Source: Rikenellaceae bacterium
GTDB lineage: Bacteria > Bacteroidota > Bacteroidia > Bacteroidales > Rikenellaceae
Length of the DNA: 64,000 bases
NCBI GenBank assembly: GCA_015059735.1
Contig: SUZX01000002.1
Coordinates: forward strand, 62,001 to 126,000
Reading direction: 5' to 3'
In this document: positions 28,701-36,522 of the stretch, in pieces
Layout: each line of letters opens with the position of its first letter
Numbering within the stretch: the stretch's first letter is position 1
Made by a program: the position numbers and the translations under genes
Notes under the pieces: generated by a model
Told to the model about the DNA's origin: nothing
Seen by the model: the letters and a program-made list of their open reading frames with translations, nothing else
Database searches by the model: none

Positions 28701-29195
28701 TTGTTTGAGCAACCACCAAAGCGACTCGATGTATTTGTTGTCGTAAGTAATATAGGGGTCTTGCATGTTAACCCAGTAACCCATCTTGCGAGTCAGCTCC
28801 TCCCATACACCTGTGAACTCCATGACGGCTTCGCGGCAGGTATGGTTGTACTCCTCGATCGAAATGCTCTTGCCGATATCCTCTTTGGTAATACCCAGTT
28901 TTTTCTCTACACCCAACTCGACGGGCAGACCATGAGTGTCCCAGCCGGCCTTACGATGCACCAAATAACCTTGTTGTGTCTTGTAGCGGCAAAAGACGTC
29001 TTTGATGGTACGAGCCATGACGTGGTGAATGCCGGGCATGCCATTGGCCGAGGGAGGACCCTCGTAGAATACGAATGTGGGATGACCTTCGCGTGTGGTG
29101 ATACTCTTGTTGAATGTATCGTTTGCATCCCATTGTTTCAGCACCTCGTCGGCCGTGCCGGCCAAATCGAGACCTTTGTACTCTTTGAATTTCAT
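25710..29195 (-). CDS. ileS: Isoleucyl-tRNA synthetase, type 2, with GXHH motif
   Basis: Starting at ATG 29195 the protein has 1161 residues and begins MKFKEYKGLDLAGTADEVLK; an open extension upstream contains the promoter and is rejected. The active-site motif near residues 50-60 reads SANGMPGIHHVM, so the usual HIGH (HXGH) is GIHH, and KMSKR lies near residue 707. The C-terminal anticodon-binding and tail domains are of the eukaryote-like IleRS2 type. It charges tRNA-Ile and edits Val-tRNA. IleRS2 enzymes tolerate mupirocin, and those with GXHH are reported as hyper-resistant. Confidence 0.97.
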   Translation of the reverse strand: MKFKEYKGLDLAGTADEVLKQWDANDTFNKSITTREGHPTFVFYEGPPSANGMPGIHHVMARTIKDVFCRYKTQQGYLVHRKAGWDTHGLPVELGVEKKLGITKEDIGKSISIEEYNHTCREAVMEFTGVWEELTRKMGYWVNMQDPYITYDNKYIESLWWLLKQLFDKGLLYKGYTIQPYSPAAGTGLSTHELNQPGCYRDVKDTTVVGQFRMKNPKPEMTGWGTPYFIAWTTTPWTLPSNTALCVGPKIDYVAVRTYNAYTGEKQTIVLAEPLLWAHFNKKAEGIALADYKQGDKLIPFEIVGHYKGTDLVGMEYEQLLPWVKPVEMDEAGNWKDASKKAFRVISGDYVTTEDGTGIVHIAPTFGADDAFVARAAGIPSLFMINKKGETRPMVDLTGKFYLLEELDEEFVKTCVNTTAYAEYAGRWVKNAYDPQFTIDGRYDEQAAAAAESLDVYICLQMKAAGKAFKIEKHVHNYPHCWRTDKPVLYYPLDSWFIRTTALKERMIELNKTIRWRPESTGTGRFGKWLENLNDWNLSRSRFWGTPLPIWATEDRSELKCIGSTEELITEIEKSIAAGIMQENPYKNFKVGDMSAENYSTERIDLHRPYVDSIVLVSSKGEPMHREADLIDVWFDSGAMPYAQVHYPFENKEGFSQVYPSDFIAEGVDQTRGWFFTLHAIATMLFDSVAFKNIISNGLVLDKNGNKMSKRLGNAVDPFEVLATYGADATRWYMISNSQPWDNLKFDKDGVDEVRRKFFGTLYNTYSFFALYANVDGFTGQEPEIPVTERPEIDRWIISLLNTLVKEVTESLENYDPTPAARAIQEFVGENLSNWYVRLNRKRFWGGEMTQDKLAAYQTLYTCLETVALIAAPFAPFITDRIFSDLNAVSGRHNDTSVHLAMFPQANEALIDTELEATMALSQQLSSMVLALRRKVSIKVRQPLQKILIPVLDPTVAAHVEAVKGLVMNEVNVKEIELIENTAGIITKRIKPNFKTLGPRYGKYMKQIAAMTAEFSQERIAEIEQATETILNMGDEQITVTAADFEITSEDMPGWLVATEGKLTVALDITITDALRAEGVARELINRIQNIRKDSGFEVTDRIRVEIEQLDLVAPALTGFADYIASQTLAVEVKTAAEPSGSTVVTSDIDEIPIRIAITRI

Positions 29196-29227
29196 ATCGT
29201 GAAAATACTTAATTTCTCTTAAACGTA

Positions 29228-29235
29228 CAAAGATA
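29228..29235 (-). promoter_or_regulatory. -7 box of ileS
   Basis: TATCTTTG on the minus strand, 32 bases upstream of the ATG at 29195, matches TAnnTTTG. It supports the shorter start for ileS. No clear -33 was seen. Confidence 0.6.
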
Positions 29236-29349
29236 GGAAAAAGTTCGGAAATATCTGCTTTTCGGAGGCAAAAGGTGCTTGAATATGGCTGTAATTTGTA
29301 GAGATTGGGGCAAAAGCCCCTCAAATTGCTATAATGATGAACTATTGAT

Positions 29350-29898
29350 CTATTTTTGACGGATTACTCGGGCAGGATTGCCCACAGCTACCGAGTCTGT
29401 CGGAATATCATGGGTAACCACAGATCCCGCACCAATGATGCAACGATCACCGATGGTAACCCCCGGGCAGACAATCACACCACCGCCTAACCAACAATGC
29501 TCCCCGATAGTGATGGCAAGACCGGTTTCTAAGCCGGTGGCACGATGTTCGGCTTCTAACGAGTGATGGGCGGTAAGTAGTTGCACTTTGGGGCCGATGA
29601 GCGTGCCACGTCCGATACGAATTGGTGCCAAGTCAAGAAATACGCAGTCGAAATTGATGAAAACATCCTCTCCTAAATAGATATTGACTCCGTAGTCACA
29701 ATAGAATGGAGCGCGGATGAATCCAGCAGTGGCATGGGGGCACAATTCGGCCAATGTCGCAACATACTCCCCTTCACGAGAAGGAATACAATTGTTGAGT
29801 CGCTGCATGAGTTGAGCTGCCCGATCACGCAGAGCTTTCAGTTCGGAATCCATTGGATCGGCCCATTTGCCGGAGAGCATTTTCTCGCGCTCTGTCAT
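29350..29898 (-). CDS. Maltose O-acetyltransferase-like sugar acetyltransferase
   Basis: The 182-residue protein starts MTEREKMLSGKWADPMDSEL, the Mac-domain start of the maltose/galactoside acetyltransferase family. The left-handed beta-helix follows with hexapeptide repeats, and the catalytic His is in LLTAHHSLE. GNPARVIRQK closes it. The enzyme acetylates a sugar hydroxyl from acetyl-CoA; the acceptor is unknown. It starts 15 bases after the stop of the exporter gene, so the two are likely co-transcribed. Confidence 0.9.
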   Translation of the reverse strand: MTEREKMLSGKWADPMDSELKALRDRAAQLMQRLNNCIPSREGEYVATLAELCPHATAGFIRAPFYCDYGVNIYLGEDVFINFDCVFLDLAPIRIGRGTLIGPKVQLLTAHHSLEAEHRATGLETGLAITIGEHCWLGGGVIVCPGVTIGDRCIIGAGSVVTHDIPTDSVAVGNPARVIRQK

Positions 29899-29913
29899 TT
29901 TTGTGCAAGATGA

Positions 29914-31746
29914 TTAATCGAACGACTGCATTTCGATAAGTTTGGCATAGATTCCGTTACGAGCCATTAACTCGGCATGGGTACCTTGCTCGGCAATACG
30001 GCCATGATCTATCACAATGATCTTATCTGCATTGTGAATCGTTGACAACCGGTGGGCGATGACAATTGAAGTGCGCCCCCCTTCAAGCAGACGATTCAAC
30101 GCATCTTGTACGAGTTTCTCGCTTTCGGTGTCGAGTGCCGAGGTCGCCTCGTCGAGAATTAAGATCTCCGGATTTTTCAATACGGCACGGGCAATCGAAA
30201 GGCGTTGCCGCTGACCGCCCGAAAGTTTCGACCCGCGATCTCCGATATTGGTTTCGTATCCCTCGGGACATTCGTTGATAAAACTGTCGGCATTGGCAAT
30301 GCGAGCTGCTTCGACGATTTCCTCGTGGGTTGCACCCTGCTTGCCGAGAGCAATGTTCCCCTCGATGGTGTCGTTAAAAAGGATCGTGTCTTGCGAAACA
30401 ACGCTCATGTGGGCACGAAGGCTCTCTTGGGTGTAATCGCGTAACGAGCTCCCATCGATCAGGATTTCGCCTTGCGAAGGGTCGTAAAAACGGGGAATCA
30501 ATTCACTAAGGGTCGATTTGCCGCCACCCGAAGGCCCTACTAATGCCACAGTCTCTCCGCGACGAATCTCAAAAGAGATGCCGTCGATCACCTCGCGCGA
30601 TCCATCATAAGAGAAGTGTACATTGCGTAGCTCGATTTTATCTTTTAGTCCTTCAAAGATTTTTGCATCGGGTTTGTCCTGAATTTCACTATGCGTGTCG
30701 ATGATCGAGAAGATACGTTCACCGGCAGCAATTCCTTGATTGATATTGGCAAACTGATCAATGAATGTGCGAACCGGTCGTGTGATTTGCGAGAACATAG
30801 CGATAAAGGCAATGAATCCTCCCGGATCAAGCGATCCTTTCATGACGAGTGATCCGCCGAATACGAGAATTACACCGACGGCCGAGATTCCGAGAAATTC
30901 GCTCATCGGTGAGGCTAACTGTTGCCTGCGAGCCATCGAAAGGGTAAGTCGGGCTACATCCGCATTGATTTGGAAATATTTACGTTTTATGTAATCGACA
31001 GCGTTATAGCTCTTGATGACCTTGATTCCGGAGAGTGATTCGTCGAGTGTTGCAACCATCTCTCCCTGTTTTTGCTGATTGGTACGGGCCGGATGGCGCA
31101 ACTGCTTGACAATGCTGCCGATGATCAATGCCACGATGGGCAGAAAGAGTACCGAGAAGATCGCCAATTCCCACGATATGGCAACCATCATCACTACGTA
31201 GCCGATGATCAAAAATGGCTCACGGAATGCCACTTGCAATGTGTTGGTAATGCAGAATTGTACCACTCCGACATCGGAGGTGATTTTTGAAATGATATCA
31301 CCTTTGCGTTGTTCGCTGAAATAACCGACATTCATGTCCATTACCCGAGAGAACATTTTATCGCGCATACGTTGCAAGGTACGTGTACGCATGTTTTCAA
31401 CGGTCCATGCTCCGAGATAACGAAACAGGTTACTCAGAAAACTGATGAATACTGTAACAATGGCTAATAACAACAGCACATTACTTTGAGCATAGGTGTC
31501 GAAAAGGTGGGAGTAAACGTAGTTGAAAAGTGTGGTCAGATACTCTTTGTTTAACTCGATGGGAGGAAGTGTGTCAACAGGCTCGAATGAGTAGTTGGCA
31601 TCAAACATTGTGTTGAGGATCGGGATAATCAACAAGAATGTCAAAGAGTTGAACAGCGCGTATAATAGCGAGTAGAAGAAATAGGGGATAGCGTATTTTT
31701 CGATCGGTCGGGCAAACCCCAAAAGCCGCATATAAGTCTTGAACAT
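29914..31746 (-). CDS. ABC exporter, MsbA-like (fused membrane and ATPase domains)
   Basis: The 610-residue half-transporter has six membrane segments in residues 1-330 (for example FFYSLLYALFNSLTFLLIIP) and an ATPase domain with Walker A GPSGGGKSTL near residue 400, signature LSGGQRQRLSIARA, and Walker B EILILDEATSALD. It works as a homodimer. MsbA-type exporters flip lipid A core; other members export lipids or drugs, so the substrate is not certain. Its promoter is at 31784-31791 and the sugar acetyltransferase follows. Confidence 0.9.
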   Translation of the reverse strand: MFKTYMRLLGFARPIEKYAIPYFFYSLLYALFNSLTFLLIIPILNTMFDANYSFEPVDTLPPIELNKEYLTTLFNYVYSHLFDTYAQSNVLLLLAIVTVFISFLSNLFRYLGAWTVENMRTRTLQRMRDKMFSRVMDMNVGYFSEQRKGDIISKITSDVGVVQFCITNTLQVAFREPFLIIGYVVMMVAISWELAIFSVLFLPIVALIIGSIVKQLRHPARTNQQKQGEMVATLDESLSGIKVIKSYNAVDYIKRKYFQINADVARLTLSMARRQQLASPMSEFLGISAVGVILVFGGSLVMKGSLDPGGFIAFIAMFSQITRPVRTFIDQFANINQGIAAGERIFSIIDTHSEIQDKPDAKIFEGLKDKIELRNVHFSYDGSREVIDGISFEIRRGETVALVGPSGGGKSTLSELIPRFYDPSQGEILIDGSSLRDYTQESLRAHMSVVSQDTILFNDTIEGNIALGKQGATHEEIVEAARIANADSFINECPEGYETNIGDRGSKLSGGQRQRLSIARAVLKNPEILILDEATSALDTESEKLVQDALNRLLEGGRTSIVIAHRLSTIHNADKIIVIDHGRIAEQGTHAELMARNGIYAKLIEMQSFD

Positions 31747-31783
31747 GCCTTAAAGGAGTGTTGAGTTGTGCAAATAAATTTGC

Positions 31784-31791
31784 CAAAGATA
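31784..31791 (-). promoter_or_regulatory. -7 box of the ABC exporter gene
   Basis: TATCTTTG on the minus strand, 37 bases upstream of ATG 31746, matches the Bacteroidota -7 element. Confidence 0.6.
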
Positions 31792-31971
31792 GGTAATTAA
31801 TACGAGAAAACGAAATCCGAAGTTGGATATACCTTTTGTTGGCGAGTTTCCAAACATTTAGAGGAAAATAATGAAGAATAAATAGGATATATACGGCCGC
31901 CCTTTCGAGAAGTTCCCTTAATTATAAAGAGCTGGCATCGATGATACGACTATTTTACATTTTGAGCCAAT

Positions 31972-32010
31972 AAAAATGCGGGTTGTCCATCCTAAGATGA
32001 AACAACCCGC
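31972..32010 (-). terminator. Terminator of rnpB
   Basis: GCGGGTTGT (minus 32010-32002) pairs with ACAACCCGC (31986-31978), followed on the minus strand by ATTTTTATT. It sits 8 bases after the mature 3' end of RNase P RNA. The 180 bases between it and the exporter promoter (31792-31971) show no gene. Confidence 0.88.
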
Positions 32011-32017
32011 GTATTTT

Positions 32018-32385
32018 GCAGATCCTATAAGCCGGGTTCTGTGCCCGAATCGAAACTCGGGTCTCTGTCATTTATCTACAACAGCAGTCACCTGCCGCTT
32101 CTAGCAACCTACCCCCCGACATCGGACGAGCAACCCTTAATTGTCGGTATACATGGTCTTGCAACTCACGGGACGTACTGACCGGACGACGTTGCCGCCT
32201 CCGCGGTAGGCTCTTACCCCACCTTTTCACCCTTACCGGCTCAACGTGCGCACATCGAACAGGCGGTTATTTTCTGTTACGCTACCATGCCCTCTCGGAC
32301 ATCAAGTCGTTAGCTTGCGTGGCGCTCTATGTTGCCCGGACTTTCCTCTCCCGACGATGGTCGGCAGCGACAGAGCGGACCTGCG
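32018..32385 (-). ncRNA. rnpB: RNase P RNA (catalytic subunit)
   Basis: On the minus strand the conserved core elements appear in order: GAGGAAAGTCCGGGC near the 5' end, GTAAGGGTGAAAAGGTGGGG in the middle, and ACAGAACCCGGCTTAT at the 3' end. The P1 stem closes the molecule: GCAGGTCC (32384-32377) with GGATCTGC (32025-32018), one G-U pair. The RNA is about 368 bases and cuts the 5' leader from tRNA precursors with RnpA. It starts about 25 bases after the ompH-like stop, so its promoter must lie within or just after that gene, or it is processed from that transcript. Confidence 0.96.
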
Positions 32386-32409
32386 AATTTATACTTCGAT
32401 TTCCCGAAA

Positions 32410-32982
32410 TTATTTCTCGGCAGCGTACAACTCATTTACTTTGGCCAAAACCAACGGAGTGATGTTGAGCGTCGTGTCGGCATCGATCAAAGCCGACGCG
32501 TTGATGATCAACTTGTACTTTTTGTCGGCATTGATGGCTGCAACGGCACGTTTCAACAGATCCTGAGCACGGTTGGTGAATACAAAGTTCTCTTCGTCGA
32601 GTTTTTGAGCCTCTTTTTGGGCCGAACTTTGATAGGCGGCAACACGTTGCTCGATGCTTTTTTGTTTGGCTTGTGCATCGGTTGTGGTAATCAAGCCTTT
32701 TTGGTATTTTTCCTGTAATTGGGCAGCTTCGGCTTGGAGACTTTTCTCTTTTTCGGCCCAACTCTTTTGTGCTTTTTGGGTTTTTTCCTGCAATGGAGCT
32801 CCCTCTTTCAAATAGAGATCGCATTGTGCTAATACAGCCTCAACCTGCACATAAGCGATGTCGCTCGACCCGATTTCACGGGGAGCAGCCTCCGAAGGAG
32901 TTGTTGCGGGTTCAGCAGTTTTGTTGTTGCAGGCCGTAAGACCCATTACGGCAACTAAGGCCGCAAGAAACAATTTTTTCAT
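32410..32982 (-). CDS. OmpH/Skp-family lipoprotein
   Basis: The 190-residue protein has a lipoprotein signal ending GLTACN (Cys18). Residues 45-165 fit the OmpH/Skp fold: IAYVQVEAVLAQCDLYL, a long coiled coil (KSWAEKEKSLQAEAAQLQEK), then ALIDADTTLNITPLVLAKVN. Skp-like proteins are periplasmic chaperones for outer-membrane proteins; the lipid anchor differs from soluble Skp. The promoter TACCTTTG lies at 33024-33031 and overlaps the divergent ruvA promoter region. Confidence 0.88.
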   Translation of the reverse strand: MKKLFLAALVAVMGLTACNNKTAEPATTPSEAAPREIGSSDIAYVQVEAVLAQCDLYLKEGAPLQEKTQKAQKSWAEKEKSLQAEAAQLQEKYQKGLITTTDAQAKQKSIEQRVAAYQSSAQKEAQKLDEENFVFTNRAQDLLKRAVAAINADKKYKLIINASALIDADTTLNITPLVLAKVNELYAAEK

Positions 32983-33023
32983 ATTCTACGGTTGTGTTAG
33001 TTAATTATTCGTTAATTGAGACA

Positions 33024-33051
33024 CAAAGGTAAAAAAAAATCTTTATTTTTG
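33024..33051. promoter_or_regulatory. Divergent promoters of the ompH-like gene and ruvA
   Basis: TACCTTTG on the minus strand (33024-33031) points to the ompH-like gene and TATTTTTG on the plus strand (33044-33051) to ruvA. The two -7 boxes are 12 bases apart and their polymerase footprints must overlap, so transcription of the two genes is probably mutually exclusive at any moment. Confidence 0.6.
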
Positions 33052-33078
33052 CCCAACTATCAACAAAATTTGAGTGTC

Positions 33079-33657
33079 ATGTACGAATACATTCGCGGAA
33101 CGGTCGCCGAATTGGCTCCGGCATATGTTGTAATCGACGTTGGTGGAGTGGGCTACTACCTCCAAATATCGCTTGAAACCTATTCGGCTATTGAGCATGT
33201 CGAACACGCCCAACTATTTGTCCATTATATCGTTCGTGAGGATGCACAATTGCTTTACGGCTTTGCTTCGAAGGTTGAACGCGAGTTGTTTCGCATGTTG
33301 ATAGGCGTGTCGGGGGTCGGAGGAAATACGGCTCGTATGATTCTTTCGACTTACTCTCCGCATGAGTTGCAGGGGATCATTGCTGCTGGTAATGCCGTGC
33401 TGTTGAAAAACGTTAAGGGCTTGGGGCTGAAAACAGCTCAGAAGATCATCGTGGAGTTGAGCGGGAAACTTACCGGATTGGAAACGGCTTCTCCAACCGG
33501 TGCGGTGACCGGAGCTACTACCGAGGAGGCATTGGCTGCTTTGGTGATGCTGGGATTTGCCAAAGTGGCTGCCGAAAAAGTATTGCGAACTATTGTCCGA
33601 GAGTCGCCCACAGCTTCGGTCGAAGAGTTGATTCGTCTTGCACTTAAACGACTCTAA
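33079..33657 (+). CDS. ruvA: Holliday junction DNA helicase subunit RuvA
   Basis: Starting at ATG 33079 the protein has 192 residues, the normal RuvA length, and begins MYEYIRGTVAELAPAYVVID; a longer frame from TTG 33016 would start upstream of the -7 box. An OB-fold N-terminal domain is followed by helix-hairpin-helix units (LIGVSGVGGNTARMIL and KGLGLKTAQKIIVELSG) and a C-terminal domain (TEEALAALVMLGF) that contacts RuvB. RuvA holds the four-way junction while RuvB drives branch migration. A terminator follows. Confidence 0.95.
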   Translation: MYEYIRGTVAELAPAYVVIDVGGVGYYLQISLETYSAIEHVEHAQLFVHYIVREDAQLLYGFASKVERELFRMLIGVSGVGGNTARMILSTYSPHELQGIIAAGNAVLLKNVKGLGLKTAQKIIVELSGKLTGLETASPTGAVTGATTEEALAALVMLGFAKVAAEKVLRTIVRESPTASVEELIRLALKRL

Positions 33658-33697
33658 ACATTTGTAGATAAAAATGCTGAGTAGCATTTGAATAAGA

Positions 33698-33723
33698 GAC
33701 CTCTTCTTGCGGAAGAGGTCTTT
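33698..33723 (+). terminator. Terminator after ruvA
   Basis: GACCTCTTC and GAAGAGGTC form a 9-pair stem followed by TTTAC. A smaller hairpin (AAATGCT/AGCATTT, about 33671-33690) lies just upstream. Confidence 0.8.
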
Positions 33724-33724
33724 A

Positions 33725-33964
33725 CACACACAAACTTACAATACAAAAAAAATGGCATTCGCCTGATTTCTGCTGTTTCTTCTGCAAAGATCGGAATATC
33801 TGTCAAACGTTGCAATCGCAATAATCAGGTATTTTGGTGTTCGGCTGATCGCGATATATAGGCATTGGCGATGATGTAATCTTGTATTTGCAAGGTTTGT
33901 AAGTATAAATACCTATTCTGTTCAATTTGTTTGATGCTCGATGATTTTTGCCAATGATTTTTGT
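33725..33964. other. Spacer before nspC
   Basis: About 240 bases without a credible gene. A 7-base inverted repeat (CCTGATT at 33762-33768, AATCAGG at 33823-33829) is present, and the last part before nspC is T-rich. No known RNA recognised. Confidence 0.4.
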
Positions 33965-33972
33965 TAATTTTG
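33965..33972 (+). promoter_or_regulatory. -7 box of nspC
   Basis: TAATTTTG followed by C matches TAnnTTTG and lies 40 bases before ATG 34013. A TTTG at 33946-33949 is the only nearby -33 candidate, with a short 15-base spacing. Confidence 0.5.
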
Positions 33973-34012
33973 CATGTGGATTGAATAATTTTTACCATTC
34001 TTGAATATTGAG

Positions 34013-35152
34013 ATGATCGATTTTCAAAAAATACCGTCTCCGTCGTATGTACTCGACGAACAACTACTCGATGAAAATTTGGCTGTGATCGACCGTGTGC
34101 GTCGCGAGGCGGGTGTAGAGATTATTGTGGCACTGAAAGCTTGTGCCATGTGGAGTATTTTTCCGGAATTGGCACGTCATTCCAACGGGGCAACTGCCAG
34201 CTCTGCCGCCGAAGCTCGTTTGGTGTTGGAGGAGTTTGGGCAACCTGCTCATACCTACGCTCCGGTCTATACCGATCGTAATATCGACGAAATCCTACGT
34301 TGTAGCAACCATATAACTTTCAACTCCGTTGCCCAATTCGAACGGTTTGGTCAGCGTGCCTTGATCAACGGTATTTCGTGCGGCTTGCGGGTAAATCCGC
34401 AATATTCGCCTGTCGAAACCGACCTCTACAATCCGTGTGTCGCCGGATCGCGATTGGGGGTTACGGCTACCGAGTTAGCTGCTCATGGCGGATTGCCGCA
34501 GGGAATCGAGGGTTTGCATTTTCATGTGTTATGTGAGTCGCGTCCACATCATTTGCGATTGGCGTTGGAGGCACTTGAAGAACATTTTGGTGATCTACTC
34601 GATCGGGTGAAGTGGCTCAATATGGGAGGCGGTCATTTGATGACTCATGCCGAATATGATTGTGACGAACTGATCGCCCTGCTCAAAGAGTTCAAAGCGC
34701 GTCATCCGCATTTGCGTCTGATTCTCGAACCCGGTAGTGCCTTTACTTGGCGTACGGGTTATTTGGTCTCCACTGTGGAGGATATTGTCGAAAATGGCGG
34801 AGTGCATACGGCTATGCTCGATGTGTCGTTTGCTTGTCACATGCCCGATTGCCTTGAAATGCCGTATAAGCCGGCTATTATTGGAGCGCACGAACCTCTT
34901 GACGGCGAAAAACGTTGGCGTATGGGTGGTACCAGCTGTTTGGCCGGCGATTATTACGGCGATTGGGCCTTCGACCATGAGTTGCAAGTGGGAGAGCGAA
35001 TCGTTTTCGAAGATATGATCCATTATACGATGGTCAAAACCACGATGTTCAATGGTGTTCATCACCCCTCGATTGTCATTGCTCGTCGCGATGGCCGCGT
35101 GGATGTAATCCGAGAATTCGGTTACGAAGATTTCCGAGATCGTATGTCCTGA
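34013..35152 (+). CDS. nspC: Carboxynorspermidine decarboxylase family (NspC-like)
   Basis: From ATG 34013 the protein has 379 residues, the usual NspC length; a TTG 12 bases earlier is possible but less likely. It is a fold-type III PLP decarboxylase: the PLP lysine is in VALKACAMWSIF (Lys42), with HFHVLCE, MGGGHLM and ILEPGSAF further on. NspC removes CO2 from carboxynorspermidine or carboxyspermidine, the last step of the alternative spermidine pathway. The partner dehydrogenase is not in this window. The next gene starts 20 bases downstream and encodes a cysteate synthase, suggesting co-transcription. Confidence 0.9.
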   Translation: MIDFQKIPSPSYVLDEQLLDENLAVIDRVRREAGVEIIVALKACAMWSIFPELARHSNGATASSAAEARLVLEEFGQPAHTYAPVYTDRNIDEILRCSNHITFNSVAQFERFGQRALINGISCGLRVNPQYSPVETDLYNPCVAGSRLGVTATELAAHGGLPQGIEGLHFHVLCESRPHHLRLALEALEEHFGDLLDRVKWLNMGGGHLMTHAEYDCDELIALLKEFKARHPHLRLILEPGSAFTWRTGYLVSTVEDIVENGGVHTAMLDVSFACHMPDCLEMPYKPAIIGAHEPLDGEKRWRMGGTSCLAGDYYGDWAFDHELQVGERIVFEDMIHYTMVKTTMFNGVHHPSIVIARRDGRVDVIREFGYEDFRDRMS

Positions 35153-35172
35153 AATAACAAAACCCAAAATAA

Positions 35173-36465
35173 ATGAAAGATTTCAAACCTACCGACTATA
35201 CGTTGGAATGCGTTGCTACGGGACGCGAATTTGCCGATGAGGGTTGGATGCTCGAAGATCGTTCGTGCAAATCACCATCGCTTGTCCGTGCCAAATATGC
35301 CAACAAACAATTGAATGTTAAACCGATTGAATGGGGTCTCTATCGCTATTGCGATTGGCTTCCCATACGACGTATCTTGAAAGGTTCGTCGGCTCCCGTT
35401 ACCTATAAAAGCAAAGGATTGTCCGAATATCTCGGTTTGGAGAACTTGTGGATCACATTCAACGGTTATAATCCGGCCATCGGTGCTTCGATGACCACTT
35501 GTTCGTTTAAGGAGACCGAAGCTTATAGCGTATGTGCCCGTGTTGCCGAAGATGAGGAGCGCGTGTTGGTGGTTGCTTCGGCCGGAAATACGGCGCGGGC
35601 TTTTGCGAAGGTTTGTTCGGACAACAACATCAAACTATTGCTTGCCGTACCACAAGATAACCTTGAAGCTTTGTGGTTCGAAGAACCGCTGAATCCTTGT
35701 GTAAAGCTTATTTCGTGCGAAAAGGGTGGCGATTACTTCGATGCGATCCATCTCTCGAATATAGCACTCAAAACGGAGGGATTCTATGCCGAAGGCGGTG
35801 CAAAAAATATTGCTCGTCGCGATGGTATGGCTACCACCGTCTTGTCGGCAGTGACAACCATCGGCCGTATCCCCGACTACTATTTCCAAGCCGTTGGAAG
35901 CGGTACGGGAGCTATTGCAGCATGGGAGGCCAACCAACGCCTTATTGAGGATGGTCGTTTTGGGTCGAACACCATGCGTTTGATGGTATCGCAGAATGCT
36001 CCTTTTGTCCCGATGTACGATGCTTGGCGTGCCGATTCGCGCCAGATGTTGCCTTACGACGATGATAAAGCCCGCCGTGATGCGGAGATTATCGATGCCA
36101 AAGTGCTCTCAAACCGCAAACCTCCTTATGGCCTAGCCGGTGGCTTATACGATGCCTTGAAAGCCACCGATGGCGATATCTTTGTGACAACCAATGCACA
36201 AGCTCGCAAAGCCCGCAAACTATTCCAAGAGTTGGAGGGTATCGATATTCATCCGGCCGCAGGTGTTGCTACGGCATCACTTATCAAAGCGGTAGCCGAT
36301 GGAAAAGTTGCCAAAGAGGCTGTTGTGATGCTCAATATTACGGGCGGTGGAGAAGAGTTGTTCAAGAAGGACAAAGCATGTTGGCAACTTCAACCCGCTC
36401 ATGTCTTTCCGCTCGATCCCGATGTCGACGATGTGATTGCTAAAGTTACGGAATTGTTCGCATAA
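35173..36465 (+). CDS. Cysteate synthase (threonine-synthase-like PLP enzyme)
   Basis: The 430-residue protein resembles the cysteate synthase subgroup that arose from threonine synthase. Visible motifs are ITFNGYNPAIGASMTTC followed by SFKETEA, where Lys113 is the likely PLP lysine, ASAGNTARA at about 135-143 and the phosphate-binding GSGTGA at about 242-247. The family makes L-cysteate from O-phosphoserine and sulfite. In methanogens it serves coenzyme M synthesis; in Alistipes and relatives cysteate feeds capnine and sulfonolipids, which I infer here. A threonine-synthase-like activity on another substrate is the main alternative. A 17-pair hairpin follows. Confidence 0.82.
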   Translation: MKDFKPTDYTLECVATGREFADEGWMLEDRSCKSPSLVRAKYANKQLNVKPIEWGLYRYCDWLPIRRILKGSSAPVTYKSKGLSEYLGLENLWITFNGYNPAIGASMTTCSFKETEAYSVCARVAEDEERVLVVASAGNTARAFAKVCSDNNIKLLLAVPQDNLEALWFEEPLNPCVKLISCEKGGDYFDAIHLSNIALKTEGFYAEGGAKNIARRDGMATTVLSAVTTIGRIPDYYFQAVGSGTGAIAAWEANQRLIEDGRFGSNTMRLMVSQNAPFVPMYDAWRADSRQMLPYDDDKARRDAEIIDAKVLSNRKPPYGLAGGLYDALKATDGDIFVTTNAQARKARKLFQELEGIDIHPAAGVATASLIKAVADGKVAKEAVVMLNITGGGEELFKKDKACWQLQPAHVFPLDPDVDDVIAKVTELFA

Positions 36466-36466
36466 G

Positions 36467-36506
36467 ATATGACAAATGCCTGAATTTTTTCAGGCATTTG
36501 TCATAT
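36467..36506. terminator. Perfect 17-pair hairpin between convergent genes
   Basis: ATATGACAAATGCCTGA (36467-36483) and TCAGGCATTTGTCATAT (36490-36506) are perfect complements around ATTTTT. It begins immediately after the cysteate synthase stop and faces the aldo/keto reductase. Neither side has a T-run, so it is either a bidirectional terminator of unusual form or an mRNA 3'-end stabiliser. Confidence 0.7.
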
Positions 36507-36522
36507 GAAGAGAATTTAAGGA

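Noticed and set aside
29196..29324. 43-residue N-terminal extension of ileS
   Set aside because: It covers the -7 box at 29228-29235; IleRS begins naturally at MKFKEYKGL.
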